Shown here: in pieces, positions 56,412-64,000 of the stretch | Layout: every line of letters starts with the position of its first letter | How positions within the stretch are numbered: position 1 is the stretch's first letter | NCBI GenBank assembly: GCA_963848355.1 | Contig: CAWKDG010000002.1 | Span: 62,001-126,000 of the forward strand | Reading direction: 5' to 3' | Length of the DNA stretch: 64,000 nt | Origin: CAWKDG01 sp963848355 | Lineage (GTDB): Bacteria; Actinomycetota; Acidimicrobiia; Acidimicrobiales; UBA8190 | Program-made: the position numbers and the translations under genes | The notes under the pieces: generated by a model | What the model was told of the DNA's origin: nothing | The model's input: the letters and a program-made list of their open reading frames with translations, nothing else | Database searches by the model: none

Positions 56412-56895
56412 GCCGGAGAAATTATCATCCTCAGGGATCGCCAGCCCAGGCCTCCCTGCGGTGTCCAGCATCTCCTGCACATGCCGGAGATCGTCATCGC
56501 TTTCATCGAAGAATCGTGCATGCGATTAACAGCAAAATCTGCGGGAATGCCGGCTCGAAGGGCAGAGTGATCTGCGACCTCCGGCACAACCCCGCGCCTC
56601 CGCTATCCGGCCGACCTTCGCTGTCATGATCGACCCGCGTCTACAGCGTTGCGCTTCGATTCCTGCTTGATAGCGAAAGAAGCCTTTTCGGCTACGACGG
56701 CCAAATGTTTCAGTCGCCACGAGGAGTCTCACATATGGGCAGATCCATTCGGTCCTGGCCCAGTCCCCGTGTCACCCGCCGGAGGCCCGTCTCGGTCTTG
56801 AGTCCACCCGACCACCGGCAGACCGTCTCGTGACGCGGTCTCCGGCCTCACGAGCTCCGTGACACCTCCGATCGCTGGGTCGATGGGTCAGCCGA
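56412..56895. other. Gene-free stretch
   Basis: About 480 bases upstream of the monooxygenase. Likely promoter region; otherwise nothing recognised. Confidence 0.35.
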
Positions 56896-57408
56896 CTATG
56901 CGAACTGGGCGAGGTCCTCAAGCTGGTCGAGCGTCGTGACGTGGTGGTATTCGCGCCCGGTTGCATATCGTTCCACTAGTTCAACGAGCTGGGGTCTCAG
57001 GGTCTGGTCAACGTGCCAGATTGTTTCGAAGAGTCGCCGCGTTATGGCCAGGTCGTCGCAACCCTCGATCGGGTCGAGTCGAGGCTGACCCAGAGCGATA
57101 GAAATCTGACGCTCCGCTGCCAACCAGAAATGCATCCATAGGGGCAGATCCACGAATATGAGCGTGTCCGACACCTGCATGCGTTGTTCGAGTGTCGGCC
57201 AAGGTCCCCAACCGTCGATGATCCAGCGGTCCCCCGCCATAACTGCACGAAGTCGTTCCCCTACGACGTCCTCGGGCACTGGCTCCCAATCAGGGGCCCA
57301 CTGAATCTGATCCACGGAACACCATTCCAGGTTGTGACGCTTTGCAAGGGCTCGGCAAAGGGTCGACTTACCACCGCCACCGTTCCCGACGACCACACCC
57401 CGCGTCAC
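56896..57408 (-). CDS. P-loop adenylate kinase-like protein
   Basis: 170 residues. Walker A is VVGNGGGGKSTLCRALAKRH (6-25), and WIIDGWGPWPTLEQRMQVSD with TLIFVDLPLW contains the second motif. It belongs to the small topology-modulation/FlaR-like kinase group, with short length and a C-terminal Tyr/His-rich tail. Probably phosphorylates a small molecule or nucleotide; the substrate is unknown. Confidence 0.85.
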   Translation of the reverse strand: MTRGVVVGNGGGGKSTLCRALAKRHNLEWCSVDQIQWAPDWEPVPEDVVGERLRAVMAGDRWIIDGWGPWPTLEQRMQVSDTLIFVDLPLWMHFWLAAERQISIALGQPRLDPIEGCDDLAITRRLFETIWHVDQTLRPQLVELVERYATGREYHHVTTLDQLEDLAQFA

Positions 57409-57480
57409 GTCGTAATCCTACTGGGCTTCGGAAGGGTTTCCGGTCTGCCATGATGCAGACTTGAAGGAAGACAAGCCGGA

Positions 57481-58236
57481 GTGAGCGCGGCCATCACGTC
57501 GGGGTCGGTGGGAGCCGTGGCCGGCATCGTCTTTGCCTCCGCCGTCCTGCAGCGGGCCGTGGGATTCGGCTTTGCCCTTTTGGCCGTGCCACTTCTGGCC
57601 TTCGTCGTGCCGACCAAGAGTGCCGTCATCATCGTCTTCCTCAACGGAACGCTGACGTGCACCTGGCTGGCCCTGCGTCTCCACCGCGACACGGAGTGGT
57701 CGACGGTCCGGCAACTGGGAGCGGGCGTCCTCGTAGGCGCACCCGTCGGGGTCGTTGTCTTCCGCGTCATCTCGGCGGGAGTCCTGCGTCTGGTGTTGGG
57801 AGTGACGATCGTCACGGCGGCCACATGGATCATCGTCCAGACACGCATCGGTCGCGCCCGGTCCGCACCATCCCGCCCATTGACCATGCTTACGACCGGC
57901 GTGATCAGTGGGGTGCTGAACACGTCGCTGGCTACGAACGGACCACCCTTGGTCTACGAACTCCGCCGCAGCGGATTCAGTGACGACCGCTTCCGGGCGA
58001 CCATCTCGTCGGTCTTCCTGATCTCGAACGTCATCGGTCTCCCCTTGCTCGCCGCCGCCGGCCTCGTCAGCGCATACGACGTGGAGTACGCCGCCTACTC
58101 GCTTCTGCCCTGCGTCCTCGGCATCGCCGCGGGCTCCTGGATCGGGGGGCGCATGGCGACAGAGCATTTCGTGATCGCCGTAGACGTACTCCTCTTGGTT
58201 ACCGGTGTCTTGACCGTCGTCAAGGCGCTGACGTGA
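57481..58236 (+). CDS. TauE/SafE (TSUP) family permease
   Basis: 251 residues from a GTG at 57481. About eight membrane helices in two TSUP repeats: VGAVAGIVFASAVLQRAVGF at the start, TTGVISGVLNTSLATNGPPL in the middle, and ISSVFLISNVIGLPLLAAAG later. The family exports sulfonate-related or other organic anions. Stand-alone gene; the substrate is unknown. Confidence 0.87.
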   Translation: MSAAITSGSVGAVAGIVFASAVLQRAVGFGFALLAVPLLAFVVPTKSAVIIVFLNGTLTCTWLALRLHRDTEWSTVRQLGAGVLVGAPVGVVVFRVISAGVLRLVLGVTIVTAATWIIVQTRIGRARSAPSRPLTMLTTGVISGVLNTSLATNGPPLVYELRRSGFSDDRFRATISSVFLISNVIGLPLLAAAGLVSAYDVEYAAYSLLPCVLGIAAGSWIGGRMATEHFVIAVDVLLLVTGVLTVVKALT

Positions 58237-58682
58237 TCGGGCGCGACGGGTGGGCCCGTCACGGTTCCGGCCTAGGTTTCAAGGCCCGAATGCCGCACCG
58301 CTAGCTCACCTAGCGAGTTCTTGGGGGTTTCGACCGAGGCGCCCATCGATCACCGTGGCGCCAGCAGCCAGTCCCAACAGCAAGAGGGACACCCAGACAC
58401 AGTTGAGAAGGGTCTTTGCGTATCCGATCTTGGTGACATCGATGAACGGGTAGGGGTACCAGTGGATAGCCGCACCTCGAATGAGAGTGAATGCCAGCCA
58501 CACTGCGGTGACTCCAAACCAGAGAGCCGAGCCCCCTTGGAAGGCATTCACGTATCGTATGTTCCGGGGTTAAGAAGACAGAGGATGGGATCGCCGTCGA
58601 TTCGGCAGCAGGCTGAAGACGTTCAAGCTTCGGTGCCCCAGCCGACCAACCCACCAACTCGAGTCTCTGAAGGATCGCTTTC
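58237..58682. other. Intergenic stretch holding a truncated membrane gene
   Basis: No complete gene; it contains the Pr6Pr-like fragment on the reverse strand (58306-58551). Confidence 0.4.
58306..58551 (-). pseudogene. C-terminal fragment of a Pr6Pr-family membrane protein
   Basis: 81 codons with TLIRGAAIHWYPYPFIDVTK followed by a final membrane helix (LLNCVWVSLLLLGLAAGATV). Full-length Pr6Pr proteins are about 200 residues with six helices. The first four helices are missing upstream, so this is probably a truncated remnant. Confidence 0.6.
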
Positions 58683-59549
58683 CTAGGGGATCAGACCCGC
58701 CCCGACGGCCTCGACGAACGCTCTGGCCGCCCCGCTCGGTCGGGTGCTGACGACAACTCCTGCGTCACAGACGGGTGAAACGCCGGCCAGCGGCCGAAAG
58801 GCGATGCCTGGCCATGACTCCGCCGCCGTCTTGGGTAGCAGTGCGATGGCCAGCCCGCTGGCCACGAGCTCCATCATGCTGGGAATGTCCACGACTCGGA
58901 AGTCCACCTTGTACATGACGCCGGCATCACCCAGAAGCTGATCCACGGCTCCGTGGCTGGCGGTGTCGCCGGGATTGGCCACAAACGATTCGCCACGCAG
59001 CTGGCCGATGCCGATCTTCTTGGTCCTGGCCAGCCGGTGGGTCCTTGCACAGGCGATGCCTACCGGTATCGACGCCTTGGCAATAACGGTGACGCCAGGA
59101 GGAAGACCCTTGGGGTGAAGCCCCACGAAGGCGATGTCGAGGTCGCCGCTATTGACGTCCTCGATGAGAGCGATGGAGAGGCCCTGTTTGATGACGATGG
59201 CCACGTCGGGAAAGGCGGCGTGATATCTCGCCAGGGGTCGGCTGATGTCTTCCCAGACCCTTCCGATCGAAAGGGTCCCTCGCACGCGTCCGATGCTTTG
59301 GTCTACGGCGTCGCGAGCCGAATCGGCAGCGGCCAGCACGCGCCGGGCTTCGGGCAGGAGGGCCTGTCCCGCCTCGCTGAGCTCCACACGTCGGGTCGTC
59401 CGTACGAACAGGGGCGCCCCGAGCGAGCGCTCGAGGGCCCTGATCGAGGTGGACAGGGCCGACTGGGCGATGTGGCAACGGAACGCGGCCCGAGTGAAGT
59501 GCTGTTCCTCGGCCACGGCCACGAATTGTTCGAGCTGCTGGAGATCCAT
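58683..59549 (-). CDS. LysR-family transcriptional regulator
   Basis: 288 residues from the ATG at 59549. Winged helix-turn-helix at about 1-60 (LQQLEQFVAVAEEQHFTRAA, LSTSIRALERSLGAPLFVR), then a two-lobe effector domain (about 90-285). Divergent from the small ABM-like gene at 59624, which is its likely target. The inducer is unknown. Confidence 0.92.
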   Translation of the reverse strand: MDLQQLEQFVAVAEEQHFTRAAFRCHIAQSALSTSIRALERSLGAPLFVRTTRRVELSEAGQALLPEARRVLAAADSARDAVDQSIGRVRGTLSIGRVWEDISRPLARYHAAFPDVAIVIKQGLSIALIEDVNSGDLDIAFVGLHPKGLPPGVTVIAKASIPVGIACARTHRLARTKKIGIGQLRGESFVANPGDTASHGAVDQLLGDAGVMYKVDFRVVDIPSMMELVASGLAIALLPKTAAESWPGIAFRPLAGVSPVCDAGVVVSTRPSGAARAFVEAVGAGLIP

Positions 59550-59565
59550 TGATCTCGCCACAAGA

Positions 59566-59578
59566 TCAATATATCTGA
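59566..59578. promoter_or_regulatory. Possible LysR binding site
   Basis: TCAATATATCTGA, an AT-rich near-palindrome in the 74-base gap between the LysR and ABM-like starts. It fits the T-N11-A pattern in position. Confidence 0.35.
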
Positions 59579-59623
59579 CCTTTGTATTGAGAACGATGGA
59601 TCGAGGTTCGTAGCCTCTGGCGG

Positions 59624-59974
59624 GTGTCGATCAAGCGCGGCGTCGCACGCCAGCCTCAGACGGTGGAAAGGGCCATCACGGTCACCCTGCACCTGCCCTC
59701 GGAACAACTGCCTGAGCTGTTGCAGAGGCTGGACAACTGGATCGTGCCCTTGTGCTCGGAGCATCCCGGCTTCCTCAGGATGTTCTGCCTGGAATCGAGC
59801 GGCGGGCCCGATCGGAGCCAGCTCTTGATCGTCTCACTTTGGGACGGAACCGGTTTCCACGAAGCCGAAGCCTTTGCCGATCGCCTTTGGGACGACATCT
59901 CCCAGGTCTTCAGCGTCGGGATTGCCCGTCAGAATTCCACCATCCTTCGAGACGTTCTTCCTGACGCTCCCTGA
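59624..59974 (+). CDS. ABM-like dimeric alpha-beta barrel protein
   Basis: 116 residues from a GTG at 59624. ITVTLHLPSEQLPELLQRLD, EHPGFLRMFCLESSGGPDRS, LLIVSLWDGTGFHEAEAFAD: the pattern of small alpha-beta barrel monooxygenase/stress proteins. Probably controlled by the divergent LysR protein. Function unknown. Confidence 0.65.
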   Translation: MSIKRGVARQPQTVERAITVTLHLPSEQLPELLQRLDNWIVPLCSEHPGFLRMFCLESSGGPDRSQLLIVSLWDGTGFHEAEAFADRLWDDISQVFSVGIARQNSTILRDVLPDAP

Positions 59975-60034
59975 CATTCTCAGGGACAAGGCACCGAGCC
60001 GATGACCTGGAGTCGAGGAATGACTGCCACCAGT

Positions 60035-61423
60035 TTAGCGGGCGCCACGCGTCAGGAGCTGGCGGAAACCCACCCGAGCTCCGGTCTGGAGAACGGCGCG
60101 ACGATAAATACGGGCGGCGAAGATGGCCATGGCGACTGTCCCGACGATGGAGATCGTCACCGAGGCGACGAACTCCCACCAGCTGACCTGGCCCAGTCCC
60201 ACCAGTACGGGCATGCAGAACGGGGCCGTCGGGGGCAGATAGGCAAAGACTTTGAAGACCAGATCCGGCTGGCCGGAGCTGGCCACGGTGAGTGCGAAGA
60301 GGTAGCCCACCAGGATCGGGATGCTGAGAGGGAGAGCGAGCGTCTGCACCTGGTCTTGGCGCTCTGCGGTGGAGCCGGCGGCGGCGTACACCCAGCAATA
60401 GAACGCATATCCCAGGACCAACCAGAGCAACTGGCACAGCAGCACCACAGGTGCCGTGCCGTGGAGCAGGGAAGAGCCCACCGCCGCTGCGACGATGAAC
60501 GCGAATCCCACGACGAGGGCAGCTTGACCAAGAGCCACCAGCCCGATACCGAGGACCTTGCCGCCGAGCAACTGCAGAGGGCGAACCATCGCCAGGAGGA
60601 CCTCGACGACCCGACTGGACTTCTCCTGCATGACGCCGATCAGGATCCAGGTGTTGTACTGGGTGAGCATGAAGAACAACAGCACCAGACCGAATACTGA
60701 AGCGCCGTTCGTGGTGGGCTTCGGGCTCGGTCGGAGGGTCGCCACAGGGACAGATTTGGCGTTGTCGATCAAGCGGGCTTGCTCAGGCGTGAGACCACCC
60801 ACCCGATATGCCTTCAGCACGCCGAGGTAGCTGGCCACGTTCTGGACGAGTGCCGCGTCGGTCGGCGAGCTGGCGGCGCTGGCCGGCAGGTTGAGCAGTA
60901 TCTTGTTGCCGCCGATGACGGCGAGATCGATCTTGTTTGACAGCAGGGCGGTCTTGGCGTCGGCGAGGGATCGTTCTGGCACGATTTTGACCAAGTCCTG
61001 GCTCTGCGTCCCGGCCAAAGCGACGACCTGCTCGATCTGAGCAGACAAGGGGCCGACGATTCCGACGGTCTGCCGGGTGGAGCCTCCACCGCTGCTGTGG
61101 AGGGTCGGGATGATGATCGCGGCTGCCACCGCCAGTAAGAGGATGATCGTGCCGACCCGGAAGATGCGACCCCTGACGCGTTCTCTGATCTCGCGTCCGG
61201 CCACCATCCCGGCGACGCCGAGGAGGCTCTCCATGGCGTGCGAAGTCGGTCTGCTGTTTCCGGTGCGGGCCGTGGGCGCGACCGGCCCCGGGGCCTGGCT
61301 GGCGCCATTGGATGAGACGGACGCCGGTCCATTGGATGCCCGGCGCCTCCGTCGCTTCATCGAGATCCAGACTCGCCCGAGCAAGAAGACAGCGACAGCG
61401 ACGGCGATGTAGGGACCCTTCAA
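60035..61423 (-). CDS. ABC-2 type transporter permease (NatB-like)
   Basis: 462 residues from the ATG at 61423, overlapping the ATPase stop by ATGA. A short N-terminal helix (5-20) and a basic linker precede the NatB domain, which starts about residue 64. An extracytoplasmic domain (about 112-230) is followed by five or six helices (about 240-445). NatAB systems export sodium or small molecules; the substrate here is unknown. Confidence 0.87.
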   Translation of the reverse strand: MKGPYIAVAVAVFLLGRVWISMKRRRRRASNGPASVSSNGASQAPGPVAPTARTGNSRPTSHAMESLLGVAGMVAGREIRERVRGRIFRVGTIILLLAVAAAIIIPTLHSSGGGSTRQTVGIVGPLSAQIEQVVALAGTQSQDLVKIVPERSLADAKTALLSNKIDLAVIGGNKILLNLPASAASSPTDAALVQNVASYLGVLKAYRVGGLTPEQARLIDNAKSVPVATLRPSPKPTTNGASVFGLVLLFFMLTQYNTWILIGVMQEKSSRVVEVLLAMVRPLQLLGGKVLGIGLVALGQAALVVGFAFIVAAAVGSSLLHGTAPVVLLCQLLWLVLGYAFYCWVYAAAGSTAERQDQVQTLALPLSIPILVGYLFALTVASSGQPDLVFKVFAYLPPTAPFCMPVLVGLGQVSWWEFVASVTISIVGTVAMAIFAARIYRRAVLQTGARVGFRQLLTRGAR

Positions 61424-62316
61424 CGGAGCGCCTCCCGGAAGACTTCGGAGAGACGGCGACGCTCGTAGGAGAACTGGGTGACTCGCCCTGCACGCATCGC
61501 GCCACGGAGAATCTCGTCGCTGTCGACCGAGCTCTCCAGGATCAGCCGGACGGCGCCACCGTCTACCTCGGACACGATGACTCCGGGAAGGCGGCGCGCC
61601 CAGTCACCTGTCCGGTCACCCTCGATGCGGACCAGCAGTCGCCGGCCTGCACTCGTCGCCAACTCTTCCACCGTTCCCGACACAACCAAGCGGCCGTGGT
61701 CGATGATGATCACCTGCTCACATAGGTCTTCAACTTGATCGAGTTGGTGGCTGCTGAAAAGCACGCAGCAACCGGCACGGGCCTGATCCACTAACACCTG
61801 GCCGATGGCATCGATGCCTGTAGGGTCGAGACCCGACAGCGGCTCGTCCAGCACCAGCAGCTCGGGCTTGTGCACGAGAGCCGCCATGAGTTGCACCCGC
61901 TGCTGGTTGCCATGCGACAGGGTCTCTACCTTGGAGTTCTTTCGGTCGGCGATGTCGAGTCGATCGAGCCAGGCGTCGGTGGCGCTGGCGGCTTCTGTCG
62001 CACTGAGCCCGTGCAAACGGCCCAGATACTGGACCTGTTCGCCGACGAGCATGCCGGGATATAACCCGCGTTCCTCAGGCATATATCCAAAACGCCGTCG
62101 CTGAGCTTGCTCCACGGGCGCACCGTTCCAACGCACAGTCCCAGCATCAAGTTCAGTGAGACCGAAGATGGCACGCATCGTCGTCGTCTTGCCCGCGCCA
62201 TTGGGCCCGAGAAAGCCGACCACCTGTCCTGCAGGCACGTCGAACGAGAGATCGTCAAGGGCGGTGAGGGACCCAAAGGTACGGCGAAGCCCCTCGAGCT
62301 CCAACGATCCGGTCAT
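61420..62316 (-). CDS. ABC transporter ATP-binding protein (NatA-like)
   Basis: 298 residues. Walker A GPNGAGKTTTMRAIFGL, Q-loop GYMPEERGLYPGM, signature LSHGNQQRVQLMA (a His replaces the second Ser/Gly, as in several NatA proteins), and Walker B LLVLDEPLSGLDPTGID. The C-terminal DUF4162-like extension (about 220-295) is typical. It powers the permease encoded next. Confidence 0.93.
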   Translation of the reverse strand: MTGSLELEGLRRTFGSLTALDDLSFDVPAGQVVGFLGPNGAGKTTTMRAIFGLTELDAGTVRWNGAPVEQAQRRRFGYMPEERGLYPGMLVGEQVQYLGRLHGLSATEAASATDAWLDRLDIADRKNSKVETLSHGNQQRVQLMAALVHKPELLVLDEPLSGLDPTGIDAIGQVLVDQARAGCCVLFSSHQLDQVEDLCEQVIIIDHGRLVVSGTVEELATSAGRRLLVRIEGDRTGDWARRLPGVIVSEVDGGAVRLILESSVDSDEILRGAMRAGRVTQFSYERRRLSEVFREALR

Positions 62317-62372
62317 GGTGGCAGGTTATGTCATCGATCGCCAGCCGCCGCATCGTGTGAACATCCGCGATC

Positions 62373-63659
62373 TCACAGCGAATTTTGACCACGCTCGGTC
62401 ATCTTGACCTCCTTCAACCTGCCCAACAGGTATCGGCGTTCTACCTCCGACGGTGCCAATGGCAGCGCGCGCTCGTAGGCCGCGGCGGCGGCAACCTGAT
62501 CGCCACGGCGTCGCAGCAGGTCCGCTCGGGTCGCATCAAGCAGGTAGTACCGTTCCAGCCGCACGTCTGCGCTGAGCTGGGCGATGATCGCCAGCCCGGC
62601 GTCGATGTCGCCGGCCATCGCCACCGCCACCGCCAGGTTGAGTCTGACCACCGGCGACGGCATCTGGCCTTCCAGCAGCGAGTAGAGGCCGGCGATCTCA
62701 CGCCAGTCGGTGGCGGCGGCGCTGTCGGCACGGGCGTGGCAGGCGGCGATCGCCGCCTGCAGCTGGTAGGGCCCGACCTGCCGCCGACGCAGCGCCGATT
62801 CGAGCAGGCGCAGCCCTTCTTCGATCTCCGCCTCATCCCATCCGCCCCGGTCCTGCTCCTCCAGCGTGATCAGCTCGCCGTCGTCGCCCACGCGGGCGTC
62901 GCGACGCGAGTGGTGCAGCAGCATCAACGCCAGGGCGCCCGTCGCTTCGGGCTCATCGGGCATCAGGTCCTGCAGGGCCCGTGCCAGGCGGATCGCCTCA
63001 TCGCAGAGGCCGGCGCGGATCAGCTCCGCGCCCGAGGAGGCCGAATAGCCCTCGTTGAACATCAGGTAGAGCACAGCCAGCACCCCCGCCGTGCGCTCCG
63101 GCAGCAAGTACGCCGGTGGCACCCTGTAGGGGATCCCGGCGGCCGCGATCTTCGCCTTGGTGCGGGTTAGGCGCTTGGCCATCGTCGCTTCAGGCACCAG
63201 GAACGCGCGTGCGATCTCCGCCGTGGTGAGCCCGGCGAGGCTCCGCACCGTCAAGGCCACCCGACCCTCGAGTGGGAGTGCGGGGTGACAGCAGGTGAAG
63301 ATCAGCCGCAGGCGGTCGTCTTCGATCTCGTCGGTCTCATCGAACAGCTCAGACATCGCTTCCTCATCAGTGTCGGACTGCGTCCCCTCGCGGCCGGCCT
63401 GCTCCAGCAGCTCGGCGCCGCGGGCGCCACGCCGCAGCCGGTCGATGGCGCGGTTGCCGGCGACGGTCGTCAGCCAGGCGCCGGGGCGCTGCGGGACGCC
63501 ATCGACCGGCCACCGACGCGAGGCCTCCGCGAACGCCTCCTGCGCGCACTCCTCGGCCAGGTCCCAGTCGCCGGTGCGCCTGATCAGGGTGGCGACGACG
63601 CGGCCCCACTCCTCGCGGAAGGCCGCGTCGAGCACGCGCTGGACTGTGGGATCGGTCAT
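62373..63659 (-). CDS. ECF42-type RNA polymerase sigma factor
   Basis: 428 residues. Sigma-2 (about 10-80, with AEECAQEAFAEASRRWPVDG) and sigma-4 (about 120-185) are followed by a large helical, TPR-like C-terminal domain (DUF6596, about 185-420). This family has no anti-sigma; regulation is thought to need the C-terminal domain and a DGPF/YCII partner, encoded just upstream and overlapping by ATGA. Confidence 0.92.
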   Translation of the reverse strand: MTDPTVQRVLDAAFREEWGRVVATLIRRTGDWDLAEECAQEAFAEASRRWPVDGVPQRPGAWLTTVAGNRAIDRLRRGARGAELLEQAGREGTQSDTDEEAMSELFDETDEIEDDRLRLIFTCCHPALPLEGRVALTVRSLAGLTTAEIARAFLVPEATMAKRLTRTKAKIAAAGIPYRVPPAYLLPERTAGVLAVLYLMFNEGYSASSGAELIRAGLCDEAIRLARALQDLMPDEPEATGALALMLLHHSRRDARVGDDGELITLEEQDRGGWDEAEIEEGLRLLESALRRRQVGPYQLQAAIAACHARADSAAATDWREIAGLYSLLEGQMPSPVVRLNLAVAVAMAGDIDAGLAIIAQLSADVRLERYYLLDATRADLLRRRGDQVAAAAAYERALPLAPSEVERRYLLGRLKEVKMTERGQNSL

Positions 63660-64000
63660 TCGCTCCAGAAGGGACGCACCTCGATCATGTGGTGCCTGGC
63701 CAGCGGGTGGGTGGCGGCTATCGCGATCGCCTGCTCACGGTCGGCGCAGTTGATCACAGCGATCCCGCCGACGAACTCCTTGGTCTCGATGAACGGTCCG
63801 TCGCTGAGCAGTATCTCCCCGTCGCGGACCCGGACCGTCGTCGCCATATCTTTGTGCTGCAACGGGTGAGCAAAGACCTGTAGCCCGCGTCTTTCCAGGT
63901 CCTGCCACCAGGTCTGGCCCTCCCTGCGGATCGCCTCCTCCACGGCCGGCGCCGCCGGGATCCCGTCGAGGCACATCATCAGGCAGTAGGGAGCGCCGCG
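63656..64000 (-). CDS. DGPF/YCII-domain protein, partner of the ECF42 sigma (partial)
   Basis: At least 115 codons, running off the window edge; an ATG at 63979 is internal to the open frame (RGAPYCLMMCLDG precedes). The DGPF motif is SDGPFIETKEFVGGIAVI, with His in ATHPLARHHMIEVRPF. These small proteins always accompany ECF42 sigma factors and are believed to be part of the regulated function. 5' end not seen. Confidence 0.88.
   Translation of the reverse strand, partial: RGAPYCLMMCLDGIPAAPAVEEAIRREGQTWWQDLERRGLQVFAHPLQHKDMATTVRVRDGEILLSDGPFIETKEFVGGIAVINCADREQAIAIAATHPLARHHMIEVRPFWSE

Overview
The window is high-GC DNA with densely packed, often overlapping genes, and it looks like chromosome from an actinobacterium of the Acidimicrobiia type. 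The reasons are: a mec-cysO-cysM-murI-MBL hydrolase-rph-rdgB block in the order known from mycobacteria (Rv1334-Rv1341); a DevS-like GAF histidine kinase; an F420/NADP reductase-like protein; a mycothiol-type DinB/maleylpyruvate isomerase protein; and GTG/ATG starts with GGAGG ribosome sites. The genus cannot be fixed from the sequence alone.

Layout. 0.1-7.2 kb: acyl-CoA/fatty-acid or steroid catabolism (two short-chain dehydrogenases, an OB-fold/zinc-ribbon protein, two hot-dog hydratases, a two-domain acyl-CoA dehydrogenase, an enoyl-CoA hydratase and a DoxX-like membrane protein). 7.25-12.2 kb: housekeeping genes (rdgB, rph, MBL hydrolase, murI) plus the CysO/Mec/CysM cysteine pathway. 12.2-17.4 kb: trans-translation (smpB and the tmRNA gene) flanking a flavin/PPOX-type protein and an ABC ATPase plus FtsX-type permease. 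17.4-28.0 kb: a looser accessory stretch with a hairpin repeat family, regulators, an ECF sigma factor with its membrane partner, a histidine kinase, small enzymes and a glycine-rich exported protein. 28.2-40.4 kb: the central feature, two tightly overlapping reverse-strand operons. One encodes a Ni,Fe carbon monoxide dehydrogenase (CooF-CooS-CooC plus an FAD/NAD(P) oxidoreductase). The other encodes a group 3b-like NAD(P)-linked [NiFe]-hydrogenase (beta Fe-S subunit, cNMP-binding protein, gamma flavoprotein, small and large subunits, maturation protease, HypC) followed by an EamA transporter and a DUF6390-like protein. 41-58.7 kb: accessory genes (erythromycin-esterase-like protein, phosphoribosyltransferase-hydrolase fusion, APC permease, several VOC proteins, CoA-transferase, exported proteins, a PHM-like copper monooxygenase) mixed with gene remnants. 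58.7-64 kb: LysR regulator, ABC-2 exporter, and an ECF42-type sigma factor with its DGPF/YCII partner, which runs off the window edge.

How it may work together (inference). CooS would oxidise CO and pass electrons through CooF to the FAD/NAD(P) oxidoreductase, giving NAD(P)H. The soluble hydrogenase next door could exchange NAD(P)H and H2. Together they would form a CO/H2/NAD(P)H redox module. Every junction within each operon is an ATGA-type overlap or a gap of a few bases.

Caveat. Seven genes are interrupted by eight single-base frameshifts, and each is repaired by removing one base, nearly always from a short G/C run. This fits sequencing or assembly error better than real decay, so those genes are described as probably intact.
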